Below, one piece after another: positions 34,788 to 46,325 of a DNA stretch of 64,000 nucleotides. The first letter of the stretch is position 1. Every line of letters begins with the position of its first letter. The stretch is from Clitoria ternatea (taxonomy: Eukaryota > Streptophyta > Magnoliopsida > Fabales > Fabaceae): the NCBI GenBank assembly GCA_037962975.1, contig CM075669.1, positions 122,280,501 to 122,344,500 on the forward strand, written 5' to 3'. The position numbers were made by a program, and so were the translations under genes. Below the pieces are notes generated by a model. The model saw only the letters and a list, made by a program, of their open reading frames with translations, ran no database searches and was not told the origin of the DNA.

Positions 34788-37620
34788 CTAATCGCAGCAC
34801 GATCAGTTCCTAGTGAACCGTTTTGATATTTTAGGAACTTTTCCTAAAAGAGGCCAAATCCTAATTCGGGCCCCATCGACCTCGTTTCTCAAGAAAACAA
34901 TTGTTTCAATTGGAACTCCTGAATCCGGCCTAAATACCGTCAGTATTTTGGGCCTAACTTTCTCATACGACATTGGAATTAAGTGATTCTAGTCCTGGTT
35001 TATTCATTATAAAGAATTCTATAACCTTTATTTCTAGCCTTAAACTCTGATTCGCACTCTGTCATCCCCAAAACTGAGGACCAAGTATTTGTACTCCGAA
35101 ACTCCGTTATTCAATTCCTTTAATCTGCGCATACTTCACTCAAAAAATATAACTCTCTCATATGATCTCTGATTTGCATGATTCTGGTCCATAATTTCTA
35201 TAACAAAATTCTCTACGACTTTTATGCAAACCTTGAAGGCTAGATATGCCTCAATTGGTATTCGATTTTTAGTACCCTAAATTATTTTTTCGGTCTCCAT
35301 TTTTTAACACCACTGCCCCATACCACCATACACACGACACCCGCCCCTCCCCTTATCTCACACGATCACGTCTCTTGCTCCACAAGGAGATTAAACTCCT
35401 TGGCCATTAAGTTTATCAACTTGCTTAGCAAGTTGTCTTTGCAAATACGATTATATATTATATATGTTCACAAGCCATCACCATGTGCCATTTACAAAAA
35501 CCTCTTACACCTGATTTCAATTCAAGAACAAGAAGCCATCCATCATTAATATCATGCATCATGCCATCATGCCATCAAATCTCATATCATGCCATATATA
35601 TGCCACGTTTGCTTCTTTCTTTCTATTAAATTCTAGCAGCTATGCCATATCTCCTCCAGCCACCATTTTATTTCCTAAAACCACCACAATCATCTCCTCC
35701 TCATGACCTCACCATCCATGCCCATCACTACCTCTCAAATCCATCATTCTCTTCCTTTTTTCACTTCAAACTTGTGACTTCCCCCTCCAAAATCAGCCAC
35801 CACCACCACCTTCTAACCACCAAAATAGCCACCATGAACACCGCCATAGTCCCCAGAAATTGTTATGCCTCTCCAATCATCGATCTGCGGCCACCGCCCT
35901 TCAAATAGTAAGTAATCAACAACCTTTTCTCATTTCAACTTCAATTTCTTCTTTCTCTTTAATTTTTTCTTCCTCTTCAATTTCTTCATCAAATTTCAGT
36001 TTTGCATGTTCCATTCTTAAGCTGGTCGTGATCTCTCTCTTCCTCTTTAATGGTGCACGTTAGTTTTTCAAGGCCCCGAGAGCGGTTGGTAAGCAATCGG
36101 CAATGTTTCTTCGATTCGATTTCCATTTATTCTTTCATTTCTTTCTCTCTCTCAATTTTTAGTAATTTCAATAGTTGTTCTTCTTCCTCCTTGCTGGTCG
36201 TGACTTATTCTCTCCCTTTGGGTGCTGGCATGTTATGTTTCTAAGGTTCCGGGAATAATCAGAAGCGATCCGCACGAGGTATTCAATTATCGGTAAATTT
36301 CTGGTAACCAATTCCTTAGTCTTCTTCAATTTCAATTTTTCATGGTTGTTTCCCTTGCTTCCTTTTGCTGGCTGTGACATGTAAAAACTTGTTGGGCCAT
36401 TGCATGTTAAATTTTAAAGGATCCTAAAATGATCGGGAGCAATCAGCAAAGTTTAATCGGTGAACGGTGAAGTTTTGAAGCCCGACCCCTTTTCCTTTTT
36501 AAAATCGTGAACTACACCTTGAGATAAAGGGAGTCTCTCTTCGTTCAACTTGATTTCTAGTTGCCTGATAATGTTTATGTGGTTTCCGAGGACAACCCCT
36601 TTAAGTTTCATTGCGATCCGACGGTTCGATTTTAAGTTACGTTATTTTTAGTTATTGTCGGTGATTTTAAAACTATTTTTTGTGTATGTATGTATTTTTA
36701 TGATTTATCATAATGCGCGCCTCGAGAATCATGTACTTGTTTAATTGATACCGGAGTTCGAGACCCCGTTACGAAGATTCGGCAGTCACCAGAATTTATT
36801 ACAAGTTCGGTAGCATTTTAAATTTGGTTCGTATTTAACTATTGATTTTATTTATATAATTGTAATTTTCTGGTAAGCCCCGCTAATTAGAGTGATTTAT
36901 CCGATCCAAGTTTCTAGAGCGCCCTCAAAGAAATCACGTGTTTCGAGAAGTTTCGCCAAATTATATTCGATCATGTTTCATTTTAAATCATTTAAAATTT
37001 TACAGTGTCGACATTCTTCAAGAATTAATAAATTAAACAATAGAAAAAAAAATTATATTAAGGAGTTAATTAGAATTAATAAGTTTAAACAATAGATTAG
37101 ATACTGAAGAAATAAGGATTTTAAAGTATTTTACAAGAAAATTATATTATACTGATTTTTTGAACTACTAAGTAAAATTTGGAAACAGCAATTAGATACT
37201 AGAAGATTAAAACAAATTTGATAAAGAAATAGTAGCAAGGATTAATAAGTTTTAGATAAATAATAATTTTTTTATAAGATTACAAGAAAGTACATCATAT
37301 AAATATTTTGGACCATTAAATAAAATTTTAGAGATAGTAACTAGGTACTCATGGATTAAAAAAGGAAAACTTTGATACATATCGGAAGAATTGATAGTTT
37401 AGACTTAGGAATGAAATTTTATAAGTATAGATTACGTGGTTAATGGAACATAGTAATGGCTAGTAAAAGAAAAGAGGTAGGAATCTAGTTAATGATGATG
37501 GTAAGCCTCAAAATAATGATGGCATATTGTCAATAACAAGGAGAAATGATGATTAAACATAAATTACGAATGTAACAAGTTAAAGGGATACTTGCTAAAC
37601 CAATTCCAGTTTTAGGAAAA

Positions 37621-37669
<49 letters not shown>

Positions 37670-37893
37670 CATGGTTTTCGGATCTAGAAAAATAGAATTA
37701 TTTAATGATAAGTATTAATGAAATAAATATTTTCCAGTGATGAGTAAATAATATATATACATATGTTTCAAGAAAACTATACACCTATATCTATATACAT
37801 ATATACGATTATATTTATATAGACATTTGGCATGGATTATTTAATAATAAATAAAAGGATATTTTCTAATATTTAGAAACAATTAGTAAGAAG

Positions 37894-37934
<41 letters not shown>

Positions 37935-38480
37935 GTTGAGAGAATGATTATACGAATTTATTGTAATAATATTTGTGGTAAGATTTAATAACTATGATAT
38001 GATTATATTATCCATACCGACTAGATAGACTTGTATGTCTGATTGATTGGTATGATGCTTGAATATGTATGTATATCTGATAAGTATGTTGTTGAAAGTA
38101 CTATGTCATTGGTTACGTGCTCGTATGAATCATTGTGCAGTGGATGAATTATATGTATCTACATGCTTATGTGAATGGGTTGATGGATTAAATGCATTTG
38201 TGTATTGTGAAAATGAACTTGATGGAAAATATGTGATGAGAACAAATGAAGTATGCATTAATAATACGTGATACAAAAGATGAAAGTAAAAATATATCTC
38301 AATAGGGATCCTAATGTGAGAAGAAAAAGCATGATGTGATTGAAATATGATGAGGCAGAATGATATGATGTGATTGAAATGGATCTGATAATAAAATGAT
38401 GTGAATTATTACCCTGAAAAAGAAAATTGATATGTGCACTCAACACCACTTTCATTCCTAATTATCGGAGGGGGTACATT
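34788..38480 (+). other. Unclassified DNA, probably LTR-derived
   Basis: No gene is supported. The sequence is continuous with the TGTAACAGCC-starting segment of the duplication. It has features often seen in long Ty3/gypsy LTRs: CCATCATGCCATCA words near 35560, a C-rich stretch with short ORFs (35642-36244), and no coding domain. TA-dinucleotide runs lie at 37627-37665 and 37899-37930. Without the other end, or a second copy in the window, the assignment stays tentative. Confidence 0.35.
37627..37931. repeat. TA microsatellites
   Basis: Two (TA)n tracts of roughly 30-40 bp, with TATATACATATA-type sequence between them. Confidence 0.85.
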
Positions 38481-38509
38481 TACTACAACAAAAAAAGAAT
38501 TTACCTGCG

Positions 38510-38610
38510 GGCATATAGCGGTGGTTTTATAATAACCATCGCCACTGATAATGTCGCGACAGTTCTAGCGATAGTTTTTATAACCGTTGTAAATAGATAA
38601 GTGATAAAGG
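38510..38610. repeat. Left subterminal motifs of CACTA 2
   Basis: Words such as AGCGGTGGTTTTATAATAAC, CGACAGTTCTAGCGATAG and TATAACCGTTGTAAA form imperfect inverted units like those at the right end. Confidence 0.65.
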
Positions 38611-39233
38611 TGGTTGCACCAACGTTTTACTTAAATCACCCCTAGATCCACTTAAAACGCAAGTGCCTCCCACATGCTCGAGCGCCTATTTTCCATTCAC
38701 TTTTCACTTCCCCTCTTTCTCCTCCGAAATCCTTAAACGTCAAGAAACCATCTTTCACTTCCCCCTAGCTACTATTTTCCCTCTCCATTCAACTTTTGAG
38801 TTCCGTCTCTGACCACCGTGTTGTGTTTCCCTCACCTACTTGTGTGCGTGGTGTTGTACCCTCTCCGACCACCGTGCTGTTGTCCCTCCCTTACGCGCGT
38901 GCAAGCTGTGTGTTCTTCAACCACTGGTGCCTTCCTACCATCGTTCCACCCCCTACCACAGGATGAGACACTTGGTGCCATTGTTCTTATTTCTTGCATT
39001 TCTTGAATTTAAAATCTCTAGATTTTTGTTTTTCATGTTTTCTGGTTGCTAGCCATCGTTCTCATTTTGTAAATAAGCCTAGAAGATAAAAACCATAGAT
39101 TATGCTATCAACAATGAAGAGAACATTTAGTAATTGAAAAATCATGTGCTGGTGGAGGCAATATTCTATTGATAATGAACCTCACTTGATTGTACACCTA
39201 GAATCAAGCCACGAGGCCAATTCTATTTCTTTA
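38611..39233. other. CACTA 2 interior, no recognised gene
   Basis: A C/T-rich stretch (38690-38960) with short overlapping ORFs that I cannot assign, then AT-rich DNA. It could be a further captured fragment; nothing supports a product. Confidence 0.35.
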
Positions 39234-39435
39234 CTCAACGACATTATTAAATCAAAAGAAAGAAGGATCAGTTCTATTTTTTTTACTCAAGCATATAATT
39301 ATTAATTTTATTAGGCAAACAAAGGAAAGAAGGACCAGTTTTACTTGTTTACTCAATGAACCCCTTTTTTTATTTAATAGAAAGTAATGGGACAGTGTAA
39401 GTTCTGACTATAAATATATTAACTTAGAGGAAACA
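39234..39435 (+). repeat. Left arm of a 200-bp inverted repeat (LTP-like promoter region)
   Basis: Its reverse complement recurs at 42888-43085 with moderate divergence. Shared words include AAGAAGGATCAGTTCTAT, AAAGAAGGACCAGTTTTACT and GTAAGTTCTGACTATAAATA. The arm contains the TATA box of the LTP-like gene. Confidence 0.85.
39408..39418 (+). promoter_or_regulatory. TATA box of the LTP-like gene
   Basis: CTATAAATATA lies about 90 bp upstream of the ATG at 39506, a normal distance for a plant promoter with a short leader. Confidence 0.6.
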
Positions 39436-39505
39436 GAACATAGTAGACAAGAGTAATTAAGTAAGGTAGCTTAGTACGTACGTGGTTATAAGTTAAGGAG
39501 AGAGT

Positions 39506-39949
39506 ATGGGAAATTGTAACAGAATGGTGATAGCAGCAGCAATAGTAATGGTGCTGATTGGGACGTTGTTGGGTAGTGGAGAAGGTGTTAACATATGTAA
39601 CATAGATTCAAGTGAGTTTGAGGTTTGTCGTCCAGAAGTTACCGGTGATAATCCGCCACCACCAGATGAAAAGTACTGTGTTGTTTATTGTCGGGTCAAT
39701 CCGCCTTGTCTCTGCCAATACAAGAATAAGCTACCTTCATTGGGAATTGACCCTAAAAAGGCTTTTTCCTTCCCTGCTAAATGTGGTATTGCTAACGCCC
39801 CCTCAATGTTGATGAGGTAATTAATCTTCTGTACCCTTAAGTGCCTATATTTGAGTTGATCAAGTTTCATGATTCAAGTGTCTTTGTTTTGCAGTGAACC
39901 CCTTAACAAAGATCTCCTACGTATTACAATTTACAATAAAAGCACCTAG
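39506..39949 (+). CDS. Lipid-transfer-protein-like (LTP_2/DIR1-like) secreted small protein, two exons
   Basis: Exon 1 is 39506-39816, the intron 39817-39894 (GTAATT...TTTGCAG, 78 bp) and exon 2 39895-39949, giving about 121 residues; unspliced reading stops at 39820. Residues 1-27 look like a signal peptide (MVIAAAIVMVLIG). The rest resembles the plant non-specific lipid-transfer/DIR1 fold: Cys at 31, 41, 58, 62, 68, 70 and 93, with the CLC pair, LPSLGIDPKKAF and PAKCGI. The usual Cys-Cys pair is Tyr-Cys, an extra Cys sits at 62, and the last Cys of the eight-Cys pattern is missing in both spliced and unspliced forms. Family members bind lipids in the cell wall space. The gene lies inside CACTA 2 with its own TATA box. 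It may be a captured, diverged but still open gene. The splice model is inferred. Confidence 0.65.
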
Positions 39950-40119
39950 GTAACTCTTAGTCTTCAATACATGCTTTCATGTGTTTCATTAACACTTATA
40001 AAAGCATTTGGTGCTCCCCAATAAAGGTTGTTTTTTTAATCAATGTGTGTTTGCTCATAAGTTCTGATGTAGTAGTGTTAATCTAATGTATCGCAGAAGT
40101 GTTTGAAGTACAATAATTC

Positions 40120-40133
40120 AGTATATCATTACT
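40120..40133 (+). repeat. LINE target-site duplication, left
   Basis: AGTATATCATTACT, identical to 42416-42429. Confidence 0.9.
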
Positions 40134-42415
40134 CGTTTTTGGCGTTAATTCCTAAAGGTACAACTCGGGTGGGGTTAGGCGATTTTCGACCTATATCTTT
40201 GGTGGGTTGTATATATAAAATTAATGCTAAGGTATTAGCTCGTAGATTGAGTAGTGTGATTGGTGGAGTTATCAGTGAAAATCAATCAGCTTTTGTGGGA
40301 GGAAGAAATATGTTGGATGGAGTTGTTGTGGCCAATAAGCTGATTGATGATGTGAAGAGGCGACATAAGTCTTGTTTCATTTTTAAGGTTGACTTTGAGA
40401 AGGCTTATGATTCTGTTTGTTGGGATTTTTTGTTTTACATGATGAGGAGGTTGGGTTTCTCAGAAAGATGGGTTCGATGGATCAGGTGTTGCCTATCATC
40501 TTCGGTTGTGTCTGTTCTAGTGAATGGGAGTCCAACTAAGGAGTTTCCTATGAGACAGGGTCTGAGGCAGGGTGATCCTATGGCTCCTTTTCTATTTCTA
40601 ATTATGGCTGAAGGGGTCAGTGGATTAATGAGGGAGGCTGTGAAGAAGAATCTGTTTCATGGTGTTCCTATAGAGGAAGATCAGGTGTGTATATCTCACC
40701 TGTAATTTGCTAATGATACGTTGTTTTTTGGTGAGTTATCTCTGGGGAATGTTTTGACTTTGAAAAGTGTTTTGAGATGTTTTAAATTGGTCTCTGGTCT
40801 GAAGGTTAATTTTTTTAAGAGTAAGTTGGGCGCTGTGAAGGGGAATTTGGAAGATGTTGCCTGATATTTAGATTTGATGTAGTGTAAAATTATGAAGTTG
40901 CCTTTTGTATATCTTGGAATTCCTTTAGGGGCAAATTCAGGAAGGAGGAGTACTTGGGAGCCAATTGTTTCGAAGTCTCAGAAAAATCTGTCCGTCTGGA
41001 ATCAACGCCATTTATCCTTTGGTGGTCGTCTCTGTCTTGTTAAATCGGTACTCTCTTCGCTTCCTCTCTTCTATTTTTCTTTTTTTAAAGCACCTGTATC
41101 TGTTATTAAATTACTAACTTCTTTGCAAAGGTCTTTTTTGTAGGGAGGGAGTGAGGAGAGGAAAAAAATTTGTTGGGTAAATTGGGAACAAGTGTGTAAT
41201 AATAAGGAGGCTGGTGGGTTAGGTGTGAGGGATTTAGGTAAGTTTAATGGAGCTTTACTTGGTAAGTGGGTTTGGAGACCGTTGGGGGATCATGAGTGTC
41301 TGTGGAGTAGAGTATTGAAGTCAAAATATGGGGGTGTAGCTTGGTCTGGGGATTGGGAGGTTTTCAAGAAAGGGTCACGGTGGTGGCGGGATATTGAGGG
41401 TGTGTTGAAAATGTCAGATGAGTTTGGTTGGTTTCGGGCTAATGTGAGGAGGGTGGTGGGTAATGGGGAAAACACCAGGTTTTGGACTGATTGTTGGTTA
41501 GGTGAAACTACGTTAAAGTCCCGTTATCACAGGTTGTTTTTAATGTCATTTCAACAAAATGGTATGATTGTTGATATGGGTTCTTGGGTGGATGATACAT
41601 GGGTATGGAATTTATAGTGGCGAAGAGATTTTTTTGTTTGGGAAAGTGAATTATTAGCATCTCTTCTTCAAGATCTTCAGAACTTTGGTGGGTTACGTAT
41701 GACAACACATGATTCTTGGCTTTGGATGGGTGCCTCCTCTGGTCAGTTTTCGGTGAAGTCAGCTTACAATATTCTGAGTCGGCAGGTTATTAAGTGGGAT
41801 CACCACTTTGTGAGTATGTTCTGGAATAACAATGTGCCTCTAAAATTTGGTGGATTCGGTTGGAGACTAATTCTTGACCGGCTTCCATCTAAGGTCAATT
41901 TGAGTTCTCGTGGGATTGCATTTGATAATTCAAGTATGTTGAATGTATTGTGTGGTGAGTGTGATGAAAGTTGTTCACACATTTTCTTTTCATGTAAAAT
42001 TTCATATTTATTATGGCAGTCTTGTTTTGCCTAATTGGGTTACTCATCAGTGATGCCCTGTTGTGCTAAGGACCATTTTGAGATTACTTTGGGTTATGAG
42101 GTTACACAACATATTCAACTTGGGTTGGCTGTGACGTGGTTTGCTGCAGTTTGGACTATTTGGAAGATACGTAATGATATCATTTTCAATGGTGGAGTTG
42201 TAAATGGTGAGAAAATGTTAGAACTGGTTCAATATAGGTCTTGGTTATGGCTAAGGTTTCGAATGAGGGGTTTTTTTATGGGTTTTGTTGACTGGTACCG
42301 GGAACCTCTATTATGTTTATCCGGTTAATCTTTTCTGGTTTGAAATTTTCTTGTATATGGGTTAAGGTACCCCTTGTACCTTTTTAATATATTTGTTTTG
42401 CTGATAAAAAAAAAT
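40134..42415 (+). mobile_element. 5'-truncated L1-type LINE, decayed
   Basis: The insert begins inside the reverse transcriptase (FLALIPKG) and ends in a 3' tail with GATAAAAAAAAAT. It is flanked by a 14-bp direct repeat, the mark of target-primed reverse transcription. RT words: GDFRPISLVG, QSAFVGGRN, FKVDFEKAYDSV, RQGLRQGDPMAPFLF. A stop (40703-40705) precedes the catalytic motif, which reads FAND instead of the usual FADD. Further stops follow, then LPFVYLGIPLGA, a C-terminal part, and a reverse-transcriptase zinc-binding-like region (FSVKSAYNIL, CSHIFFSC; 41699-42034). It is 5'-truncated and broken, so inactive. It inserted about 185 bp downstream of the LTP-like gene. Confidence 0.9.
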
Positions 42416-42429
42416 AGTATATCATTACT

Positions 42430-42887
42430 ATTTTCCCTCCATGTCTACATGAAATGTTTGGTACTGAACCCAAAGCAGAAAATTTACAGGATACTGGGCC
42501 ATAATCATATAAGAAACTCCTCAATGAGATACCATAGTAAAAACTAATTAACATAGACATAGATAGTAATGGTCTAATTCATGACATTTATATCTCTAAT
42601 GTCTGAAGTAATCGGTGATCTAGCTTCTTTAAACAAAGCTAACAAACCACATGGGACGAAAACATCCTGTGTATTTAAAACAAAGTCAAAGACCTTCTTG
42701 ATGTTTCGTTTGATTTTGGTTTCCTTGACATATGAACTATAATGCACTATAAAATGTCATAGCAATATTTCCCATGAGCTTAATCACACAGCCAAATTTT
42801 CCCTGCTAGATTTGAATGCTCATATATACCAATGTACACGACAAAACAATATTAACACAAATTGAACTCTAATGTTTGAATTCTAAT
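42430..42887. other. CACTA 2 interior, no recognised gene
   Basis: AT-rich DNA between the LINE and the right inverted-repeat arm; no coding signal on either strand. Confidence 0.4.
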
Positions 42888-43085
42888 GTTTCCACCAAGT
42901 TAATATATTTATAGTCAGAACTTACACTGCCCCATTACTTTCTATTAAACAAAAAAATGGGTTCGTTGAATAAACAAGTAAAACTGGTCCTTCTTTCCTT
43001 TGTTTGCCTAATAAAATTAATAATGATATGCTTGAGTAAAGAAATAGAACTGATCCTTCTTTCTTTTGATTTAATTGTCATTGAG
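42888..43085 (-). repeat. Right arm of the 200-bp inverted repeat (inverted LTP-like promoter region)
   Basis: Reverse complement of 39234-39435, including an inverted TATAAATATATTAACTT. On the minus strand it would point back toward the LINE and the LTP-like gene. No LTP coding sequence is recognised next to it. Confidence 0.85.
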
Positions 43086-43204
43086 TTTGGACATTATTAA
43101 TGTGATATTATAGGCCAGTACTGCAATTAAACTCAGTAGGAGAATACATATTATTAATGTGATATTGGAGACTTCGTATGTTCTATACAATTTTCACCAT
43201 TTAG

Positions 43205-44859
43205 GTCTCATAATGGCCAATTCAAGGAAGGGGACGTGTCATCTTCTAATACAATTCCAGCATCCTGTGACAAGTGGAGACTCAGGTGAGAACCGAAAAA
43301 AACAACTCTTTCATACACACACATACATAAATTTTAAACAGACATTTTTATACTTCTTGTGCTGATTTCTGTTACATGTTACTGAAATGTGTATTATTTA
43401 TTATATGTGCAATGATGATTTTTTTTTTTTTGGAGAACCTGGAGTATAAAGAAGGGAATCTTTCCAAAGCAAAGGAGTTCTACACACTGGGAATAAATTC
43501 TGTCCCTTCAAGTGAAAGATCAGGATCCTGCGTCAAACCTATTTTACTGTGCTATAGTAACTGTGCAGCAACACGATGAGTCTTGGAAGGATTAGGGAAG
43601 CTATAGAGGATTGCATGATGGCTGCTACTCTGGACCCCGCATTTTTGAAAGTACAAATGAGAACTGTTAAGTAAGGATTTTATTTGTGAATGTGTTCTTT
43701 TAGATATTAGATATAGTGATTTGTAGTTTTTGACCCTCCCAAATTTAGAAATATGATTTTCCTCCCAGTTGTTACCTTTTGCTAGGGGAAGTAGAAAATG
43801 CTCAGCAGTGTTTTAACAAGTGCTTGGAATCTGGTAGTTTTCTTTGTTTGGATCAGAGGGGTATAGTAGAAGTAGCTGAAGGCTTACAGAAGGCTCGGGT
43901 ATTTTAATGATTTTCTTATATGTGGATAGCATAATTTGGATAACTTTATCTAAATGTATTATTTTTACATACTTAATACTTTGAATTTGCTTATCAGTGA
44001 TTTTTTTCTGGAAAGTTTTATTAATTGTATTATCAGTGAATTTATTACTATCAGACATCATATTCATTCGAGAAACAAATACTCGTCATTTATGCTATTT
44101 TATCTTTCTTTGTTTACTTTCGTGGTTTGTGTGTTTTTATAAGATATCTAATAAGTGTTTCTTCATATTATCAGGAAGTTGTCAATTTTATAAATAATTT
44201 CGCAAAGAGAGGACTTCTGATGCAGCTGTTACTGCCTTGGAACTAATTACAAAGGCATTGCCAATAAGTTTATACTCAGAAAAATTGCTGCAAATGAAGG
44301 CAGAGGCTCTATGTTTGGTATTTTCTACTTCAATTATTTGCCCCACTCATCTTTATGCATTCTTATCCCTTTGTTTTGTTTTACAAAATATTTTGTATTG
44401 TGGATGATAAAAAAAGCTCTTCATTTATGGTAATGTCTTGTAGCTGCAAAAGTATGATACGGCAATTCAACTTTGTGAACAAAGTCAGCATCTCGCAGAA
44501 AAGAATTTTACATTGGTAAACAATATGGATGATTTCAATAGTTCCATGTGTCCTAGTTACTCAGGTGTAAAATTGTGGAGGTGGTCATTGATATCCAAGT
44601 GTTACTTTCATTTGGGAAGGCTTCTAGCATCACTTAATGTTCTTGAGAAATTACAGCATGTTGTGCCTCTCGCTAACAAGTAATTCAAACGACTACAAAC
44701 CATCGCTTATTTTTCATTTGCCATTTCAACCAATATATTTTATTGTTTTCAAAAGCCAGGGATGCCTTATGTACATTTTGATTATATTGGTGTGTGATTG
44801 ATAACTTTGAAGACTTGTTGTCATTAGCTGCTACAATACGAGAACTTCTAGACCACAAG
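43205..44859 (+). pseudogene. Captured fragment of a TPR (DnaJ-type) protein gene, six exons with introns
   Basis: Exons: 43205-43285 (QFKEGDVSSSN...CDKWRLR), about 43432-43670 (GNLSKAKEFYTLGINSVPSS, then REAIEDCMMAATLDP), 43769-43898 (LLLGEVENAQQCFNKCLESG), 44175-44317 (ALELITKALPISLYSEKLLQ), 44444-44679 (KYDTAIQLCEQSQHLAEKNF, WRWSLISKCYFHLGRL) and an end near 44859 (AATIRELLDHK). The 34-residue helical pattern fits tetratricopeptide repeats. The sequence resembles the TPR part of plant TPR-DnaJ proteins such as Arabidopsis TPR15/TPR16, recalled and not searched. Most introns keep GT/AG, so genomic DNA rather than mRNA was captured. Decay: one-base loss near 43575 (stop at 43577-43579), frame change in exon 4 (143 bp), and no AG before exon 2. 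The C-terminal J domain and the gene start are absent. Confidence 0.8.
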
Positions 44860-44963
44860 GTAATTTCAAAATGTTTATCTATTTAAATGCCTGAATCCAA
44901 GTACTAATCATGAAGTTGCCTGACGGTCATCAACTTTAGTTGCATAGCAAGTATACTAATGTC

Positions 44964-45477
44964 CTTTTTGTTTTAACCAATATTTTACAAATTGTAAATG
45001 TTATTCAAACCACTGAAGCTTAATCATTGCAAATCAATAGTAGTAAAATATATATTTTTAATACAATATAATATATTTTAGATATATTAATAATAAATTA
45101 TGTATATTATATATAAGTCTTATTTGTTTAAAATATTTTGGAATAAAATTTCTTTAAAAATAGTAAAAAAATAACTGGTTCAATCTGAATTTTGGGTATA
45201 GTCTTCAATTTGTTTTAGATGGTGAGATTTATAAATTGAAAACTATACAAAAATTGAGATTGAACCGGTTATTTTTTACTATTTTTAAAGAAATTTTATT
45301 CTAAAATATTTTAAACAAATAAGACTTATATATAATATACATCATTTATTATTAATATACCTAAAATATATTATGTTATATTAAAATTATATATTTTACT
45401 ACTATTGAGTTGACAATACTTAAGCTTAAGTGGTTGAATAACATTTACAATTTGTAAAATATTGGTTAAAAGAAAAA
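44964..45477. repeat. 0.5-kb foldback element (hairpin MITE)
   Basis: The left arm 44964-45219 and right arm 45222-45477 are reverse complements over nearly their full length with almost no loop. Outer ends are TTTTAACCAATATTTTACAA and TTGTAAAATATTGGTTAAAA. It lies in or after the last recognisable TPR intron. It is AT-rich and has no coding capacity. Confidence 0.9.
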
Positions 45478-46325
45478 GAATATGAGAACAGCTGGGACTT
45501 CAAAATTCTAAGCCTTTTGCCATCGGGATATGAAACTTATAACATTGTCGTTGAAGTTGTTTTATTATTTTAATTTTAATATATATTACATCATGCAGTA
45601 GTGGGCTTAATGATGCTTGAAAAGTTTTTCAATTTTGATATACCTCCTCTTTAAAGAAATTCATTGGCATTTAATGAGTGACATTTTATTTTGATAGGTT
45701 CTATTACTACTTGTTAAGTGATGATGTGCTTAACAAATAGCCACATTAGCACTTCTAGGTGTTATGTGTGTCCTATTATTTGGTTTATTGTTAAGGAGAT
45801 AATTCAAAACTAATAAAAATATAATAACATTGCTTTTGAATAAGACAGATATACTTATATATTGTTTATTTTAATTTCAAGATGGGGGATCACTTGCATA
45901 AGCAAAACCCTCTTCCTCACCTCAGCTGGTCATCAACCTTTTATATAACTTTATATGTTATTGACTTTACTATATGAGCTTGATTTAGTTGTATAACATT
46001 TTGTAGAAGACAAATTTATTAATATTACTCCGACATTACTTGTTGGGTTAAGACCTAGTCGCTTTGTTATTAATATATTATTGTTATTAAGCTATTGATT
46101 CTTGTAAATATATTTATATATGTTTACTTCATTATACTATATATATATTGATAATAAAAATAATTTATTATATGAAAAGTTTATTATATATAGAGTAAAA
46201 TTAAAATCTAATTAATTAGTTAATAAAATATGAAATATGAAATATAATTGAGGCGTTAAAAAATTAGCAGAGATAAAATTATAATGTTACAACTAAAATT
46301 GTCTAGCATTATAAAAAAATTATTC
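45478..46325. other. CACTA 2 interior, AT-rich, no gene seen
   Basis: No ORF, domain or repeat array stands out. It may be residual intron or flank of the captured gene. Confidence 0.4.

Noticed and set aside
35642..36244. Possible plant gene with Pro/His-rich N-terminus and introns
   Set aside because: Three short overlapping frames in C/T-rich DNA with no domain, inside a probable LTR. I could not build a spliced product.
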